From positions 2,914,001 through 2,978,000 of the forward strand of contig NZ_CP063785.1 of NCBI RefSeq assembly GCF_025860405.1: a stretch of 64,000 nt of DNA, given 5' to 3'. This document shows positions 18,943 through 29,349 of the stretch, one piece after another. The translations under genes and the position numbers were made by a program. Origin of the DNA: Tolypothrix sp. PCC 7712. Its GTDB lineage: Bacteria; Cyanobacteriota; Cyanobacteriia; Cyanobacteriales; Nostocaceae. The notes under the pieces were generated by a model that saw only the letters and a program-made list of their open reading frames with translations, had not been told where the DNA came from and did not search any database. Each line of letters begins with the position of its first letter. The stretch's first letter is position 1.

Positions 18943-19932
18943 CTAAAATTGGTTGACGTAGCCTTGGCTAACAAACCAATCAACAGCATCTTTGAGGGCT
19001 GTGGTGAGGGAAGATTGGCGTAAGCCTAATTCTCTGACTGCTTTGGATGCATCGTAGTACATGGGTTGTTGCGCCATGCGTACACCATCTAAGGGTACTG
19101 AGGGCGATTTACCAAATGGTGCGAGAATTTTTTCATCTATCCAAGCAGCAGTTAGGGGTAGCCAAGCAGGTACAGCCTTTTGCGGGGCTTTTAAACTTGT
19201 GATTTGGGCAAGTTGTTCTAAAAGTTGCTTCAGAGTAAGATTTTGATGCCCTAAGATATAGCGATCGCCTGATTTACCTTGCGTTAATGCTAGTAAATGA
19301 CCCTTGGCTACATCTCGCACATCAATAAAATTCAAGCCAGTATCCATGTAAAAGGGCATTTGTTGCCGCAAAAACCGCAGGATAATATCCCCTGTGGGGG
19401 TAGGTTTAATATCCAAGGGCCCAATTGGGCTGCTAGGATTGACCACAACGATTTCCTGACCTTTACTAGCTGCTTGCATTGCTACCTGTTCCGCCAGAAA
19501 TTTTGACTTTTTGTAGTGACCAACCAATTTCTCTAAGGGACTCTGATGAGTTTCATCTACGACTTTACCAGATTCCCCGACCCCAATTGCGGCGACAGAA
19601 CTGGTATATACAGTGCGTTCAATTCCAGCTTGTTGGGCTGCGGTTAAAACGTTGCGCGTACCTTGGACGTTGTGGCGGTAAAGTAGCTCTTGGTCTGTTT
19701 GCCAAAGGGAATAATGGGCTGCAACATGAAACAAATATTGACAACCCTGCATTTTCTGCGCCAAATCGCCATCATTGAGATCGCCCTTGACAATTTCTAC
19801 CTCTAGCCCTTGGAGGTTTTGCAGGTTGCTGCTAGGGCGTACCAGTGCTTTGACTGTATATCCTTCTTGTAACAGCAACCTTACCAAATGGGCACCAATA
19901 AAACCAGTACCCCCGGTTACAAAAACCCGCAT
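18943..19932 (-). CDS. hpnA: Hopanoid-associated sugar epimerase HpnA
   Basis: 329 residues. An extended SDR enzyme with the NAD(P) site TGGTGFIG near the N-terminus, the catalytic motif YKKSKFLAE and an upstream serine (YTSSVAAIG). HpnA is found with hopanoid genes and is thought to work on the sugar head group. I start at ATG 19932, which overlaps the RND gene stop as TGATG; a TTG at 19935 would add one residue. The overlap implies coupling to the RND gene. Confidence 0.92.
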   Translation of the reverse strand: MRVFVTGGTGFIGAHLVRLLLQEGYTVKALVRPSSNLQNLQGLEVEIVKGDLNDGDLAQKMQGCQYLFHVAAHYSLWQTDQELLYRHNVQGTRNVLTAAQQAGIERTVYTSSVAAIGVGESGKVVDETHQSPLEKLVGHYKKSKFLAEQVAMQAASKGQEIVVVNPSSPIGPLDIKPTPTGDIILRFLRQQMPFYMDTGLNFIDVRDVAKGHLLALTQGKSGDRYILGHQNLTLKQLLEQLAQITSLKAPQKAVPAWLPLTAAWIDEKILAPFGKSPSVPLDGVRMAQQPMYYDASKAVRELGLRQSSLTTALKDAVDWFVSQGYVNQF

Positions 19933-22745
19933 CAATTGTTACCCCGCTTTTTGAACCGAGGAAACCAATCATCTAAGATGACGTAGACCACAGGCACAAC
20001 AATTAAACTTAGGACAGTGGAACTAACTAAACCACCAGCGATCGCAACAGCCATAGGCGATCGCAATTCTGAACCTGCTCCCAACCCCAAGGCGATGGGT
20101 ACCATGCCTAAAATTGTCGCCGCAGTGGTCATCATAATTGGTCTGAGGCGCACTGGCCCGGCTTTGAGGATAGCTTCTTTCCGTTCTAGTCCTGATTTCC
20201 GCAATTGATTGATGTAATCAACAATCAAAATGGCATTTTTATTGGCGATACCCAACAAAAATACAAAGCCAATCAGGGAAATCATGCCGAAGTCACTCTT
20301 AGTAATTAACAGTGCCAACATCGCCCCTACTATAGCTAAGGGCAAAGAAACGCCAATTACTAAGGGGTCTACCCAGCCTTTAAACAGCCAAATTAGTACT
20401 ACTACAATACACAGTGCTGATAAAGCTAAGGTAGTGCCAAAGCTGCCAAACACTTCTCCTAAACGGGCAGAGTCGCCGCCTAAGTCTAAGGAAACACCTT
20501 TTGGTAACACTGCTTTAGCTACTGATACAACTTTGTCAGTAGCATCACCTAAAGACATATCCTTGCCCAGGTTGGCGCTAATATAAGCCACACGCTGATT
20601 ATTGAGACGCTCAATTTGAAAAATCTGATCGCTTTGATTGTTATCACCTGTAACACTTATATCAGCGAATCCTGGCAATTTTACTAAGCGGTCTTTAATA
20701 TCTTTAGCTGCCTTACCTAGTGCTTTGAGGTCATTCCCTCTTAAGGCTAATTGCAAAGGTTTTTGCCCACCAGTATCCACAAATTGAATATCTTCTACGC
20801 TGGTAGTCACCCCAGGCAGATTGGGCAAAGAGGAACGAAATTGATCCTGCAGTTCCGCAGTGGTGATTTTGCGGTCTTCCTTCAGTTTCACATACAGGGT
20901 ACCTTTATTCGGCTCACCCTCCCGGGAACCCACGGTAGTAAATACAGTTGCCACAGCAGGCGATTTTCTCACCACCTCTTCCAACTTTCTCGCAACTTGC
21001 AAAGAATCGTCTAGGGGGTTGGGGATTGGGGATTGGGGAACTCGGGGCCCCCTCTGGGGATAAGGGGTAATGGGGACTGGGGACTGGGGACTGGGGACTG
21101 GGGACTGGGAATTGGGGATTGGGGATTGGGAATTTATATTTCCCCCTGCCCCCTGCCCCCTGCCCCCTGCCTCTTGTCCCCCTGCTCCCTGCCCCCCTGC
21201 CTCCTGCGCTGCTCTCAAATGCTCAGGTAAACTCAACAACGGGGCGGTGTAGGTAATGTTAAATTCGCCGCGATCGAGTTTGGGAATAAAGCCTTTGGGA
21301 ATCATGGGAATGATGGCGATACCCCCAATGAAGCTGATTAAAGCTAACCCCATGACAATTCGCTTGTGATCCAAAGACCAACTCAGCAAATCGCGGTAAC
21401 TTTGAGCAAAGCGAATCCATAGATGAGATTCGCGGCGACGGGAACGGGAAGAGGGAGGTTTGAGCCAATAAATCGACAGTACTGGCGATAAAGTTCTGGC
21501 GACTAGCAATGAAGCTAGCATGGCAGCAGAAACAGTAATTCCAAATGGCTTGAAAAACTGACCAATAACTCCCCCCATCAACCCAATGGGCAGAAATACT
21601 GCTACGGCGGTGAAGGTGGCGGCGGTAACTGTCAGCCCAATTTCATTGGTAGCAGCAAGTGCAGCTTGACGGGGAGTTTCGCCGTCCTCGACGTGCCGCA
21701 TGATGTTTTCTACATCCACGATCGCATCATCGACAATACTACCAATTACCAAAGCTAGGGCTAACAGGGTGATGGTTTCTAAATTGAAGCCAAAAAACGC
21801 CATGACGATAAATGTCGCCAACAAAGATGTGGGAATCGCCAAGGCGGAAATTAACGTGGCTTGCCAGTTCCATAAAAATGGAAATATCACCACTACCGAC
21901 AAGACTATAGCTTCAATCAAAGCATCGATTGTGGAATGGGTGGCGTTGCGGATATACTCAGCCTGCGTCGCAGCTAAGGTGAGTGTGACATCTTTCAGGG
22001 AAGTCCGCAGCTTTTGCACTTCTTTCTCAACGCGGCTCACCACCTCTAAAGTATTGGCGGTACCTTTTTTGATGACCTGAAATGCTAAAGCATCTTTACC
22101 ATTAAAGTGAACTAAAGTAGCCCCGCCTGTAGGTAAATCCCCTGCATTCGCTGATAACTGGGGAGGTGATGTATGAGCGGTACCTAATAGTGCTACTTTT
22201 AACACCCCTGGCACCTTAGCGATCGCGGGAACTATTTGGTCTTTTGCCAATTTCGTCAAATCCGTAAGATTCCCTGAGGAACTCTCGATGGCGTAACTAA
22301 TGGCAGCTGACTCATTCAAGTTCAGCGGAATAATTTTGTAATTTGCTCCCTGAGTCAGGGTTAACTTTTTCAGCGCTTTTTCTACTTGGCGAGTTGAAGA
22401 GTCGAGGTTTGTGCCAACTACAAAAGACAAACTCACAGCAGTTTGCCCTGGATAAGTCGATGAGCGGATATCCTCAAGTCCTTCCAGAGATTGCAAACCT
22501 TTTTCTATTGGTTGAGTCAGTTTTGTCTCCGTATCCAGAGCCGTTTCTATAGGGGCGGTAGCATTTACCACCACGACAGGAAAGGTAATATCTGGAAACA
22601 AAGCATACTTGAGGGAGCTGAAAGCTAACAGTCCAGCTACCGTCACAGCAATCCAAAAACCTACCGTCAACCACGAAAATTCAATCGCCAATCTAGAAAT
22701 ATTAAAACGCTCTCGTGCGGATTTTGAGCTAATAGGCTTGACCAT
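19932..22745 (-). CDS. RND efflux transporter with repeat-derived insert
   Basis: 937 residues, AcrB-like. The N-terminal membrane helix is followed by a porter domain, then a membrane block with the proton-relay aspartates in [17 protein letters not shown], and a second half with [18 protein letters not shown]. Residues about 511-575 are Gly/Gln/Pro/Ser-rich ([17 protein letters not shown] type). Their DNA at 21016-21215 is made of GGGGACTGGGGA and CCCCCTGCC repeats like those in nearby spacers. The protein is shorter than classic RND pumps (about 1040) even with the insert. The gene overlaps hpnA. A role in hopanoid export or envelope lipid traffic is inference from position only. Confidence 0.87.
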   Translation of the reverse strand: MVKPISSKSARERFNISRLAIEFSWLTVGFWIAVTVAGLLAFSSLKYALFPDITFPVVVVNATAPIETALDTETKLTQPIEKGLQSLEGLEDIRSSTYPGQTAVSLSFVVGTNLDSSTRQVEKALKKLTLTQGANYKIIPLNLNESAAISYAIESSSGNLTDLTKLAKDQIVPAIAKVPGVLKVALLGTAHTSPPQLSANAGDLPTGGATLVHFNGKDALAFQVIKKGTANTLEVVSRVEKEVQKLRTSLKDVTLTLAATQAEYIRNATHSTIDALIEAIVLSVVVIFPFLWNWQATLISALAIPTSLLATFIVMAFFGFNLETITLLALALVIGSIVDDAIVDVENIMRHVEDGETPRQAALAATNEIGLTVTAATFTAVAVFLPIGLMGGVIGQFFKPFGITVSAAMLASLLVARTLSPVLSIYWLKPPSSRSRRRESHLWIRFAQSYRDLLSWSLDHKRIVMGLALISFIGGIAIIPMIPKGFIPKLDRGEFNITYTAPLLSLPEHLRAAQEAGGQGAGGQEAGGRGQGAGGNINSQSPIPNSQSPVPSPQSPVPITPYPQRGPRVPQSPIPNPLDDSLQVARKLEEVVRKSPAVATVFTTVGSREGEPNKGTLYVKLKEDRKITTAELQDQFRSSLPNLPGVTTSVEDIQFVDTGGQKPLQLALRGNDLKALGKAAKDIKDRLVKLPGFADISVTGDNNQSDQIFQIERLNNQRVAYISANLGKDMSLGDATDKVVSVAKAVLPKGVSLDLGGDSARLGEVFGSFGTTLALSALCIVVVLIWLFKGWVDPLVIGVSLPLAIVGAMLALLITKSDFGMISLIGFVFLLGIANKNAILIVDYINQLRKSGLERKEAILKAGPVRLRPIMMTTAATILGMVPIALGLGAGSELRSPMAVAIAGGLVSSTVLSLIVVPVVYVILDDWFPRFKKRGNN
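21016..21215. repeat. STRR repeats inside the RND gene
   Basis: GGGGATT/GGGGACT heptamers (21016-21130) and CCCCCTGCC units (21140-21215) lie within the reading frame and keep it open. The same heptamers occur at 23079-23117 and, complemented, at 60068-60108, outside genes. Confidence 0.9.
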
Positions 22746-23281
22746 CTTGGAAAATCATCGTGCGGGTGACACAATTATTAGTCATGCTACAGTACAACAC
22801 CCAAAGTTTGCGAATTATATCTACCGTCAGACTGCAATATTGCTTAATTTCAATTACTGCCTTTGGCGATGCCGATCCCAGTGGTACTGGTTTCACCGCT
22901 ACCGGGGCTAGTACTTTCACCGACGACCTCACCTTAGAAAAGTTTCTGAATGTACGTATCCAAGAAAATCATCTGCGTATGAGTAAGTATGATTCCCGAT
23001 TGCTCAAGCCAGAATTAATCCCGAAGCTAGCTAGGATGGCGTTACGCACTTTGCAATTCATTCTCCGCAAGCGGGTTGAGGGGATTGGGGACTGGGGACT
23101 GGGGATTGGGGACTGGGGATTAGGGAGATGAGGGGGATGAGGAAGCTGGGGAGAAATTTTTATTACCAATTACCAATTACCAATTACCCATTACCAATTA
23201 CCAATTACCCATTACCAATTACCAATTACCCATTACCAATTACCCATCACCAAAAACCCAATGCCCAATGCCCAATCCCCC
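22746..23281. other. Divergent intergenic region with heptamer arrays
   Basis: About 535 bases between the RND gene and the nucleosidase gene. 23079-23117 is a GGGGACT array. 23160-23245 repeats ATTACCA/ATTACCC about twelve times. 23250-23290 repeats AATGCCC, supplying spare start codons to the next gene. No convincing gene is seen in 22746-23078. Confidence 0.7.
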
Positions 23282-23977
23282 ATGCCCAATATAATTCTTG
23301 TTCCCCAAGGTGCAGAGTTTAAAGCTGTAATAAAAGGCTTTAAAACTAAAACAACTATTAGTAGCACGGCGCTGACGGTTACGCCTATACCTGTGGGGAT
23401 GAAAGCTTTAACCACATATCTGCATCAATTGCAAGCTAATAGTACAGTTTTCAATTATTCAGAAGTGAGAGTGCTAATTATGGGTGTGTGCGGTAGTTTA
23501 TCGCCCCGCTACCCTGTAGGCACAATTGTGCTGTATGAGAACTGTACTTATCAAGGAAATGTACAAGAGTGCGATCGCACTTTCACTGCACAATTACACT
23601 CAGCACTCAGCACTCAGCACTCAGCACTATCTTTAGTCAAAGGACTAACAAGCGATCGCGTCATTTGTACGGCTAGCGAAAAACGCCATCTCGCAGATAC
23701 TTCAGGTGCAGATGTTGTAGATATGGAAGGATTTGCCGCGTTAGAGTTTTTCAATCCGTTGGACATTTCTGTAGCTATGTTGCGTGTAGTCAGCGACGAC
23801 TGTCAACATGATATCCCTAACCTGACATCAGCAATTAGTGCTGATGGTTCGCTAAAACCCTTACCTTTAGCAATTACATTACTCCGACAGCCTATTGCTG
23901 CTACTAATTTAATTCGGGGTTCTTTAAAAGCACTAAAAGTGTTAGAACAAATTCCAGCCTTATTATTTTCCGCGTAA
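23282..23977 (+). CDS. Phosphorylase/nucleosidase, HpnG-like
   Basis: 231 residues from ATG 23282 (MPNIILVPQGAE); an upstream start at 23261 would add seven repeat-encoded residues. It has the purine/uridine phosphorylase-MTA/SAH nucleosidase fold: VLIMGVCGSLSP, the substrate-binding VVDMEGFAALEFF and an ending SDDCQHDIPN. In hopanoid synthesis HpnG removes adenine from adenosylhopane, the product of HpnH, whose gene is nearby on the other strand; this makes HpnG the best guess. Residues about 106-116 (LHSALSTQHSALS) come from a CACTCAG heptamer array at 23597-23628, an in-frame repeat insert. Confidence 0.75.
   Translation: MPNIILVPQGAEFKAVIKGFKTKTTISSTALTVTPIPVGMKALTTYLHQLQANSTVFNYSEVRVLIMGVCGSLSPRYPVGTIVLYENCTYQGNVQECDRTFTAQLHSALSTQHSALSLVKGLTSDRVICTASEKRHLADTSGADVVDMEGFAALEFFNPLDISVAMLRVVSDDCQHDIPNLTSAISADGSLKPLPLAITLLRQPIAATNLIRGSLKALKVLEQIPALLFSA
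23597..23628. repeat. CACTCAG heptamer array inside the HpnG-like gene
   Basis: CACTCAG/CAGCACT repeats about 4.5 times within the coding frame. Three heptamers equal 21 bases, so gain or loss of three units keeps the frame. Confidence 0.85.
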
Positions 23978-24718
23978 TATTCCACTTCTGTAGGATGCGT
24001 TAGCAGCGACAGATGCGTAGGGGCACGGCATCCACAATCTTTTGGCATATCAAATATCTTACTGGTGCCGTGCCCCTACAAAGAATTTATCTGTCGCAAA
24101 CATTATTTGAATTGGTATGAGATTTTTCAGAAATCAAATCGGATTATTATATGCTGCTGAATATTCAGAATTGTTGGGTAATTTTTTGCTGATTAATCTA
24201 AACTCCAGTCCTATAGGCTGTGTTCAAATTCATTAAAAGCTGATATTACAAAGCTATATATTTTTATTTAGATACAAAGCATAATAAAAGACGGGTATTA
24301 TCCCGTCCAGATAGCTTGAAAGCGGTAATACACCTTGTACTCTGGAAAAATACACAAATAAGTTTAATAGGTCGTCAGGATTATTAGAGGGCAAACAACA
24401 ATAAAGTCCATTGCTCCTATTTATGATGTTGCAACCTGGGTCAATCCTCAATGTATTTGACAATAACATGGCTAAAATTGCAAAAGTTGCCAAAATGCCG
24501 AATTTTTGGCCATAAAAAAACAGGTCGCCACCTGTCTTTAGAATAATATGTGAAAACATCTTGGTAATATATGCAATATATCTACTTATTCTCGTAGGTA
24601 GTTGCCAATGTGCCACATTGGGGATTGAGTAATGAGTAATGAGGAAAAGAAAGAAGTAACTTTTGACTCTTGTACAGACGCGATTAATCGTGTCTCTCCA
24701 ACTCAGCACCCAGCACTT
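23978..24718. other. Gene-free region with dispersed inverted repeats
   Basis: About 740 bases. 24017-24030 (GTAGGGGCACGGCA) and 24066-24079 (its complement) form a perfect 14-bp inverted repeat around 35 bases. 23991-24002 is a GGATGCGTTAG element. 24655-24716 holds ACAGACGCGATTAATCG and CTCAGCA repeats. A 151-codon minus-strand frame at 24254-24709 begins in repeat DNA and looks spurious. Confidence 0.6.
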
Positions 24719-25190
24719 TCAACTGAACAAGGAATTTTCATAAAAAACTAGATAGCTACCCAGAGAATGTAAACCTAGATATACCGGAATGCAGAGATAC
24801 ATGGGATCGGAACCTGGAAGATACATCCCCGCCGCATCATAGTTCCACATCCGGTAGGTTTTACTTTGTTGCTGTTCATCTTTAGCAGCGCGCAAATTCA
24901 GCGTCGAAGCCCGTTCCCCTAAGACATAAATGCGTTCTTCTGTTCGCAGTTGGGCTTGATGAATCCACTCTTCACTTTTGCATTGGGGCGGTAGTTCGGC
25001 ACGGATAATTTGCCCGAAGCGATCGCAAAATTTTAGGCTACCATCTATTTCAGCAATTACTTTGAGCGCATGGCTGGAAACAGAGTAGTTAGTCTCTGTT
25101 TGTTCCAAGTTGGTTGCTACTTCTGGCCATTCATGACGTTGAATTCCGTAAGGTATTGGGGATATTCCCGGTTATCAGTTAGCTCAAGCT
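24719..25190 (-). pseudogene. GH31 alpha-glucosidase fragment
   Basis: The longest frame (24719-25108) reads EERIYVLGERASTLNLRA, YRMWNYDAAGMYLPG, SDPMYLCIPVYLGLH and SYLVFYENS. This is the N-terminal beta domain of family GH31 glucosidases, just before the catalytic barrel. Upstream the frame extends as PYGIQRHEWPEVATNLEQ. A different frame then gives ELTDNREYPQYL, implying a frameshift near 25150. Downstream the gene stops at a heptamer repeat, and the catalytic barrel is absent. So this is a remnant, not a working enzyme. Confidence 0.72.
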
Positions 25191-26059
25191 GAATTGTAGA
25201 ATTTTGCTTTCACAGGCGATCGCAATTTATAACCAACAGCAACTCTTGATTTTGAAACCTGAAAAATTCATCATCCTTTTAGCCTATGCAACTCTTCAAT
25301 GATTTGCTAATTTCCAGCAAAAAGTTAATTAATCCTGGGTGGTATTTATATTTGATATTTAATTAAAAAAAGCAACCCTAAGATTCTGCATCTCTCTGAG
25401 GGTTGGAAGAAAAAACTCCAGATTAAAGTTGAAAATTGCAAAATATGTCGTCATATGCCTCAGCGTCGCTATACCATAGCGTCTTTTACGGTAGATAAGC
25501 CATTTAAAAATTAGCTTAAGCAAATATGACAGATATTATGCACTAATTTACTTGTTTAAGGCTTATTTTCCGGCTTAATTAACCTTTTAGCTTAAATTAG
25601 CTATAAAATAGCTCAGTATATAGTAAAAAATTGTAGCTATCACAAAAGCATCTATTTCCCAGAGACTCAGTAGATAAATTTGATAATTGCTATTTTATTA
25701 CTACAATAATAAAAGTCTCAGTTTGTGCTTTTTTGCTATCTTATGGAACTTCTAAAGAATTTGTATGTCATAAGTAATGTGTGATTTAAAACTGGTATTT
25801 TACTGAGTAAATGCCAATATTTTAAGTATAAATACGATGGTTAAGTAATATTTTTCGTCCGAATATATACTTTAAATAGCATCTGCTATTAAAAGCTTTA
25901 CTAAGAAAATTTAAAGTTTATATGAAAAATAGAAAATCTTTACCAAATCTATTTATCAAATGCTACCAGTAACATGTTACGTATTACTGTAATCACCTTT
26001 GGCTGGATATTTATACAGTCAAATTTTACCTAAGTTAAAAACTATACTTTCTACTCAAT
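25191..26059. other. AT-rich gene-free region
   Basis: About 870 bases with stops in all frames and no clear repeats. It probably carries the promoter of the TPR gene near its right end. Confidence 0.5.
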
Positions 26060-27385
26060 ATGTTGGGAGAAGATGAACAACATCTCATGCACCTCCTGCG
26101 TAAGCGGCTTGCTTATTACTTGGAGAGGCTTTCAATTAGTCGCCGCAGTCACGCTTTACAGGAAGAACTAACTTGCTTGAGCCAGCTAGCAGCTATTTAC
26201 GAAAAACTATTTAACTTTGCACAAGCTTTAGAGTATCATAAGCTGCTGCTTGCCTTATCTCAGAGGATGGGTACTAAAGAGTGGCAAGAAATAGCTTTAT
26301 ACAATATAGGTAATTGTTATTTTCAACTGCGACAAGACCATGATGCGATTAAGTATTTTACAAAATTAGTCAAAATTACCTGTGAGACTGAGAACAGAGT
26401 CTTACACATCGCCGGAATATCAGCTTTAGGAACTAGTTACCAAAATTTGGGACAGTTTGAAATAGCAATTGAGCATTTCAAAAATCAGTTAGCTATTAGT
26501 TACGAAATAAATCAACGCATTTGCCAGAAAAGTGCTTTGGATTCTCTAGCCAATGTTTATCAGTGTCTAGGTAATTACCAAGAATCCCTAAGATATAAAC
26601 AGAAAGTTTTGATAATTGCTCAAGAAATGGAGGATATCAAAGCTATAGGCGATGCCCTAGGAAATATTGCTGGTATTTATCTCCAATTACAAGAGTGGCA
26701 TCAAGCAATTAGTTATTGTAATAAATCACTCTTGCTGGCGAAAGCTATTGATAATCAAAGCCTAGTGATGATTAGTTTTAACATTCTAGGACAGGCATAT
26801 AAAGGTCTGCATCATTATCATCAAGCAATAGATTGTTTGACAACTTCTCTAAATATTTCTGATGAACTAGGCGAGTCCAGAGTCCGCAGTGTAATTTTGC
26901 ACGGATTAAATGATTTGTCCAAAAAAATGAATTTATCTGAGCCAGTAAGAGAATACAATATTGAATCTTTAAGTATTCATCGGCAACCTATAGAAGCAAT
27001 TGGTGTTACACATCATCATTTAGTGAAACAGGATTGTGCTTCAGCACCTTATCAGCAATCTGTAAATCTTTTGCAAGATATAGGAAATCAGCAAAATCAG
27101 CAACAGCTATTATTTAATCTTGGTTATATATATTATTCATCAGCGCGATTCTCTCAAGCAATGGGATTTTTACAGTCTGCTTTTATCCTCGCTCAAGCCC
27201 AGAAAAATCATCGAGAAGTAGCTAAACTATCTCTGATTTTAGGGAATAATCTCCAGAGGCTACATCATTCTGAAGAAGCTATTTATTATTACCGTTATGC
27301 ATATAAAATTTATCAGATTTTAGGAGATAAATATCAAATCCAAAAGATGTTAAAGTTTATGGATAAATTAGGATTGAAGTTATAA
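26060..27385 (+). CDS. TPR-repeat protein
   Basis: 441 residues made almost wholly of tetratricopeptide repeats of about 40 residues. Examples are ALYNIGNCYFQLRQDHDAIKYF, SALGTSYQNLGQFEIAIEHF, SLANVYQCLGNYQESLRYK and NILGQAYKGLHHYHQAIDCL. Near residues 290-345 is a less regular segment, then two or three more repeats to the end. There is no signal peptide, membrane helix or enzymatic domain. It is likely a cytoplasmic scaffold; such proteins in Nostocales often sit beside sensors or CHAT proteases, but none is here. Confidence 0.85.
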   Translation: MLGEDEQHLMHLLRKRLAYYLERLSISRRSHALQEELTCLSQLAAIYEKLFNFAQALEYHKLLLALSQRMGTKEWQEIALYNIGNCYFQLRQDHDAIKYFTKLVKITCETENRVLHIAGISALGTSYQNLGQFEIAIEHFKNQLAISYEINQRICQKSALDSLANVYQCLGNYQESLRYKQKVLIIAQEMEDIKAIGDALGNIAGIYLQLQEWHQAISYCNKSLLLAKAIDNQSLVMISFNILGQAYKGLHHYHQAIDCLTTSLNISDELGESRVRSVILHGLNDLSKKMNLSEPVREYNIESLSIHRQPIEAIGVTHHHLVKQDCASAPYQQSVNLLQDIGNQQNQQQLLFNLGYIYYSSARFSQAMGFLQSAFILAQAQKNHREVAKLSLILGNNLQRLHHSEEAIYYYRYAYKIYQILGDKYQIQKMLKFMDKLGLKL

Positions 27386-27393
27386 CTATAGAC

Positions 27394-27421
27394 GATGCGT
27401 TACGCCGCAGGCTAACGCATC
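27394..27421. repeat. GATGCGTTA inverted repeat
   Basis: GATGCGTTA and TAACGCATC arms around 10 bases, just after the TPR gene. Related elements are at 23991 and 52170-52198. It may serve as a terminator. Confidence 0.6.
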
Positions 27422-27505
27422 CTACAAATATTACGAAAAATACTTTTCAATATAGATATTTTATGAGAGATTGCAAAGCATCACATTAAACTAAATGGTA
27501 TAAAA

Positions 27506-29305
27506 GTGCGTAATCCTAAATTGCAGCGCGTTGCATTTACCATCTTTTCTCTGAGCGTTCTGCTTCCTAGCCAAGTTGTATCAGCTGCTTTTACTATACC
27601 CCTACGCAGTAAACAAGGGATGGTGGTATCAGCGCATCCCTTAGCCAGCGATGCAGGGATTTCGATGTTACGCAAAGGTGGGAATGCAGTTGATGCAGCA
27701 GTCGCCACAACCTTTGCAATTTCTGTGGTTGAGCCTTTTTCTGCAGGAATTGGTGGGGGTGGATTTTTGCTGATGCATTCCGAAAAAACTGGCGAAATGA
27801 AAGCGCTGGATTTTCGGGAACGCGCACCCATCAAGGCTACAAGAAATCTTTACTTAGATGCACAAGGTAAGGTACGTCCGAATGCAAGTATCAATGGTTA
27901 TTTAGCAGTAGCGACACCAGGAACGGTGGCAGGAATGTATGAAGTGCATCGCCGTTATGGTAAGCTGCCTTGGCGAGAGGTAATAAAACCTGCGATCGCA
28001 CTCGCCAAAGATGGCTTTATCCTGAATCCTTTGGTAACTTACCGTTCTTTACCAGCCTACGAAAATCGCAAGCCAGTAATTCTCAGCAACCCAGCAGCGC
28101 GAGAAATTTTTACGCGCAATGGTGAATATTATCAGCCAGGGGAAAGGTTAGTGCAGCGTGACTTAGCCAAAACTCTAGAAGCGATCGCTCAAAATCCCCA
28201 AAGTTTTTATACAGGTAATATTGCCCAAGCGATCGCTGCAGATATGGCTAAAAATGGTGGTTTAATTACTTTGGCAGACTTAAAAGCCTACAAACCGATT
28301 TGGCGGACTCCCATTTGTGGCAATTTTCATCAAGCTAAAATCTGCTCAATGCCACCACCTTCTTCGGGAGGAGTTCACCTATTGCAAATTTTAAACATTA
28401 TTGGGGACAGCAATTTAAAATCTTGGGGCTGGCATCACCCCGATGCTTTACATCTCATGGTAGAGGCAATGAAAATAGCTTACGCAGATCGTTCCCAATA
28501 TTTAGGCGATCCTGATTTTGTGAAAGTCCCTGTACAGCAACTTATTAGCACCGCCTATGCTAAAAAACGCCGTCAAGAAATTAACATGGAAGTTGCTAAA
28601 CCTGCGACAGAGGTAAAACCAGTAGACCAAAAAACATTACAACAGTTTAGTCAGGCTTTACCATTAGGTTTAACGCAACGAAGTAATCCAAAATTTTCGG
28701 AATCGCCAGAAACTAGTCATTTAACAGTTGTAGATGCACAGCACAATGCCGTTAGTTTGACATTTACAATTAACCTTGGTTTTGGCGCAGGTGTAGTGAC
28801 ACCTGGAACAGGAATTGTGCTGAACAATGAGATGGATGATTTTGCTGCTGCACCTGGTGTACCTAATGCTTTTGGCTTGGTTGGTAACGAAGCGAACGCG
28901 TTAGCGCAGCTTGCCAACGGCATCGCACCTCGCAAAACGCCGTTATCTAGCATGACACCTACAATTGTCACTGAAAATGGTCATTTACGAATGGCTGTAG
29001 GTGCGCCTGGTGGTAGTACGATCATCACTCAAGTATTACAAGTTATCCTTAACGTGTTGGAATATGGCATGGATGCTGGTGCAGCAGTTTCTGCTCCACG
29101 CATACATCACCAGTGGCTTCCCGATGAGTTGCGAGTAGAACCTTGGGGTTTGGATGCTCTGACTTTACAAGAGTTGCGCCGACGTGGACATAACATCAAG
29201 CAAACAACTCCTTGGGGTAATGCTAATGCGATTGTAGTAACCGCAGATCGCAATTTAGAGGGAGCAGCCGATCCTCGCGGTGAAGGTGCCGCTATCGGTT
29301 ATTGA
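27506..29305 (+). CDS. ggt: Gamma-glutamyltransferase
   Basis: 599 residues. It cleaves gamma-glutamyl bonds of glutathione and relatives, in the periplasm. A signal peptide covers about residues 1-27. The large-subunit motif is GGNAVDAAVATTFAISVVEPFSAGIGGGGF. The autocleavage threonine starts the small subunit in ETSHLTVVD, followed by VTPGTGIVLNNEMDDF and a glycine-rich APGGSTI. All are in place, so it should self-process. The start is GTG 27506; I see no in-frame ATG near it. A hairpin repeat lies upstream. Confidence 0.94.
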   Translation: MRNPKLQRVAFTIFSLSVLLPSQVVSAAFTIPLRSKQGMVVSAHPLASDAGISMLRKGGNAVDAAVATTFAISVVEPFSAGIGGGGFLLMHSEKTGEMKALDFRERAPIKATRNLYLDAQGKVRPNASINGYLAVATPGTVAGMYEVHRRYGKLPWREVIKPAIALAKDGFILNPLVTYRSLPAYENRKPVILSNPAAREIFTRNGEYYQPGERLVQRDLAKTLEAIAQNPQSFYTGNIAQAIAADMAKNGGLITLADLKAYKPIWRTPICGNFHQAKICSMPPPSSGGVHLLQILNIIGDSNLKSWGWHHPDALHLMVEAMKIAYADRSQYLGDPDFVKVPVQQLISTAYAKKRRQEINMEVAKPATEVKPVDQKTLQQFSQALPLGLTQRSNPKFSESPETSHLTVVDAQHNAVSLTFTINLGFGAGVVTPGTGIVLNNEMDDFAAAPGVPNAFGLVGNEANALAQLANGIAPRKTPLSSMTPTIVTENGHLRMAVGAPGGSTIITQVLQVILNVLEYGMDAGAAVSAPRIHHQWLPDELRVEPWGLDALTLQELRRRGHNIKQTTPWGNANAIVVTADRNLEGAADPRGEGAAIGY

Positions 29306-29349
29306 ATGTTCATAAATTTAAGTCCACAGTCTTCAGGATGAACTGTGGA

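Noticed and set aside
21033..21252. Plus-strand frames within the RND gene repeat
   Set aside because: They are translations of the heptamer array on the opposite strand of a well-supported gene.
22760..23131. 123-codon plus-strand frame between the RND and HpnG-like genes
   Set aside because: The end is repeat-derived (GIGDWGLG) and the rest has no motif; overlaps the expected promoters.
23160..23245. Possible CRISPR array
   Set aside because: The repeats are abutting heptamers without unique spacers, so they are STRRs, not CRISPR. No cas gene is in the window.
24254..24709. 151-codon minus-strand frame
   Set aside because: It begins within repeat DNA, has no recognisable domain and an odd composition; probably chance.
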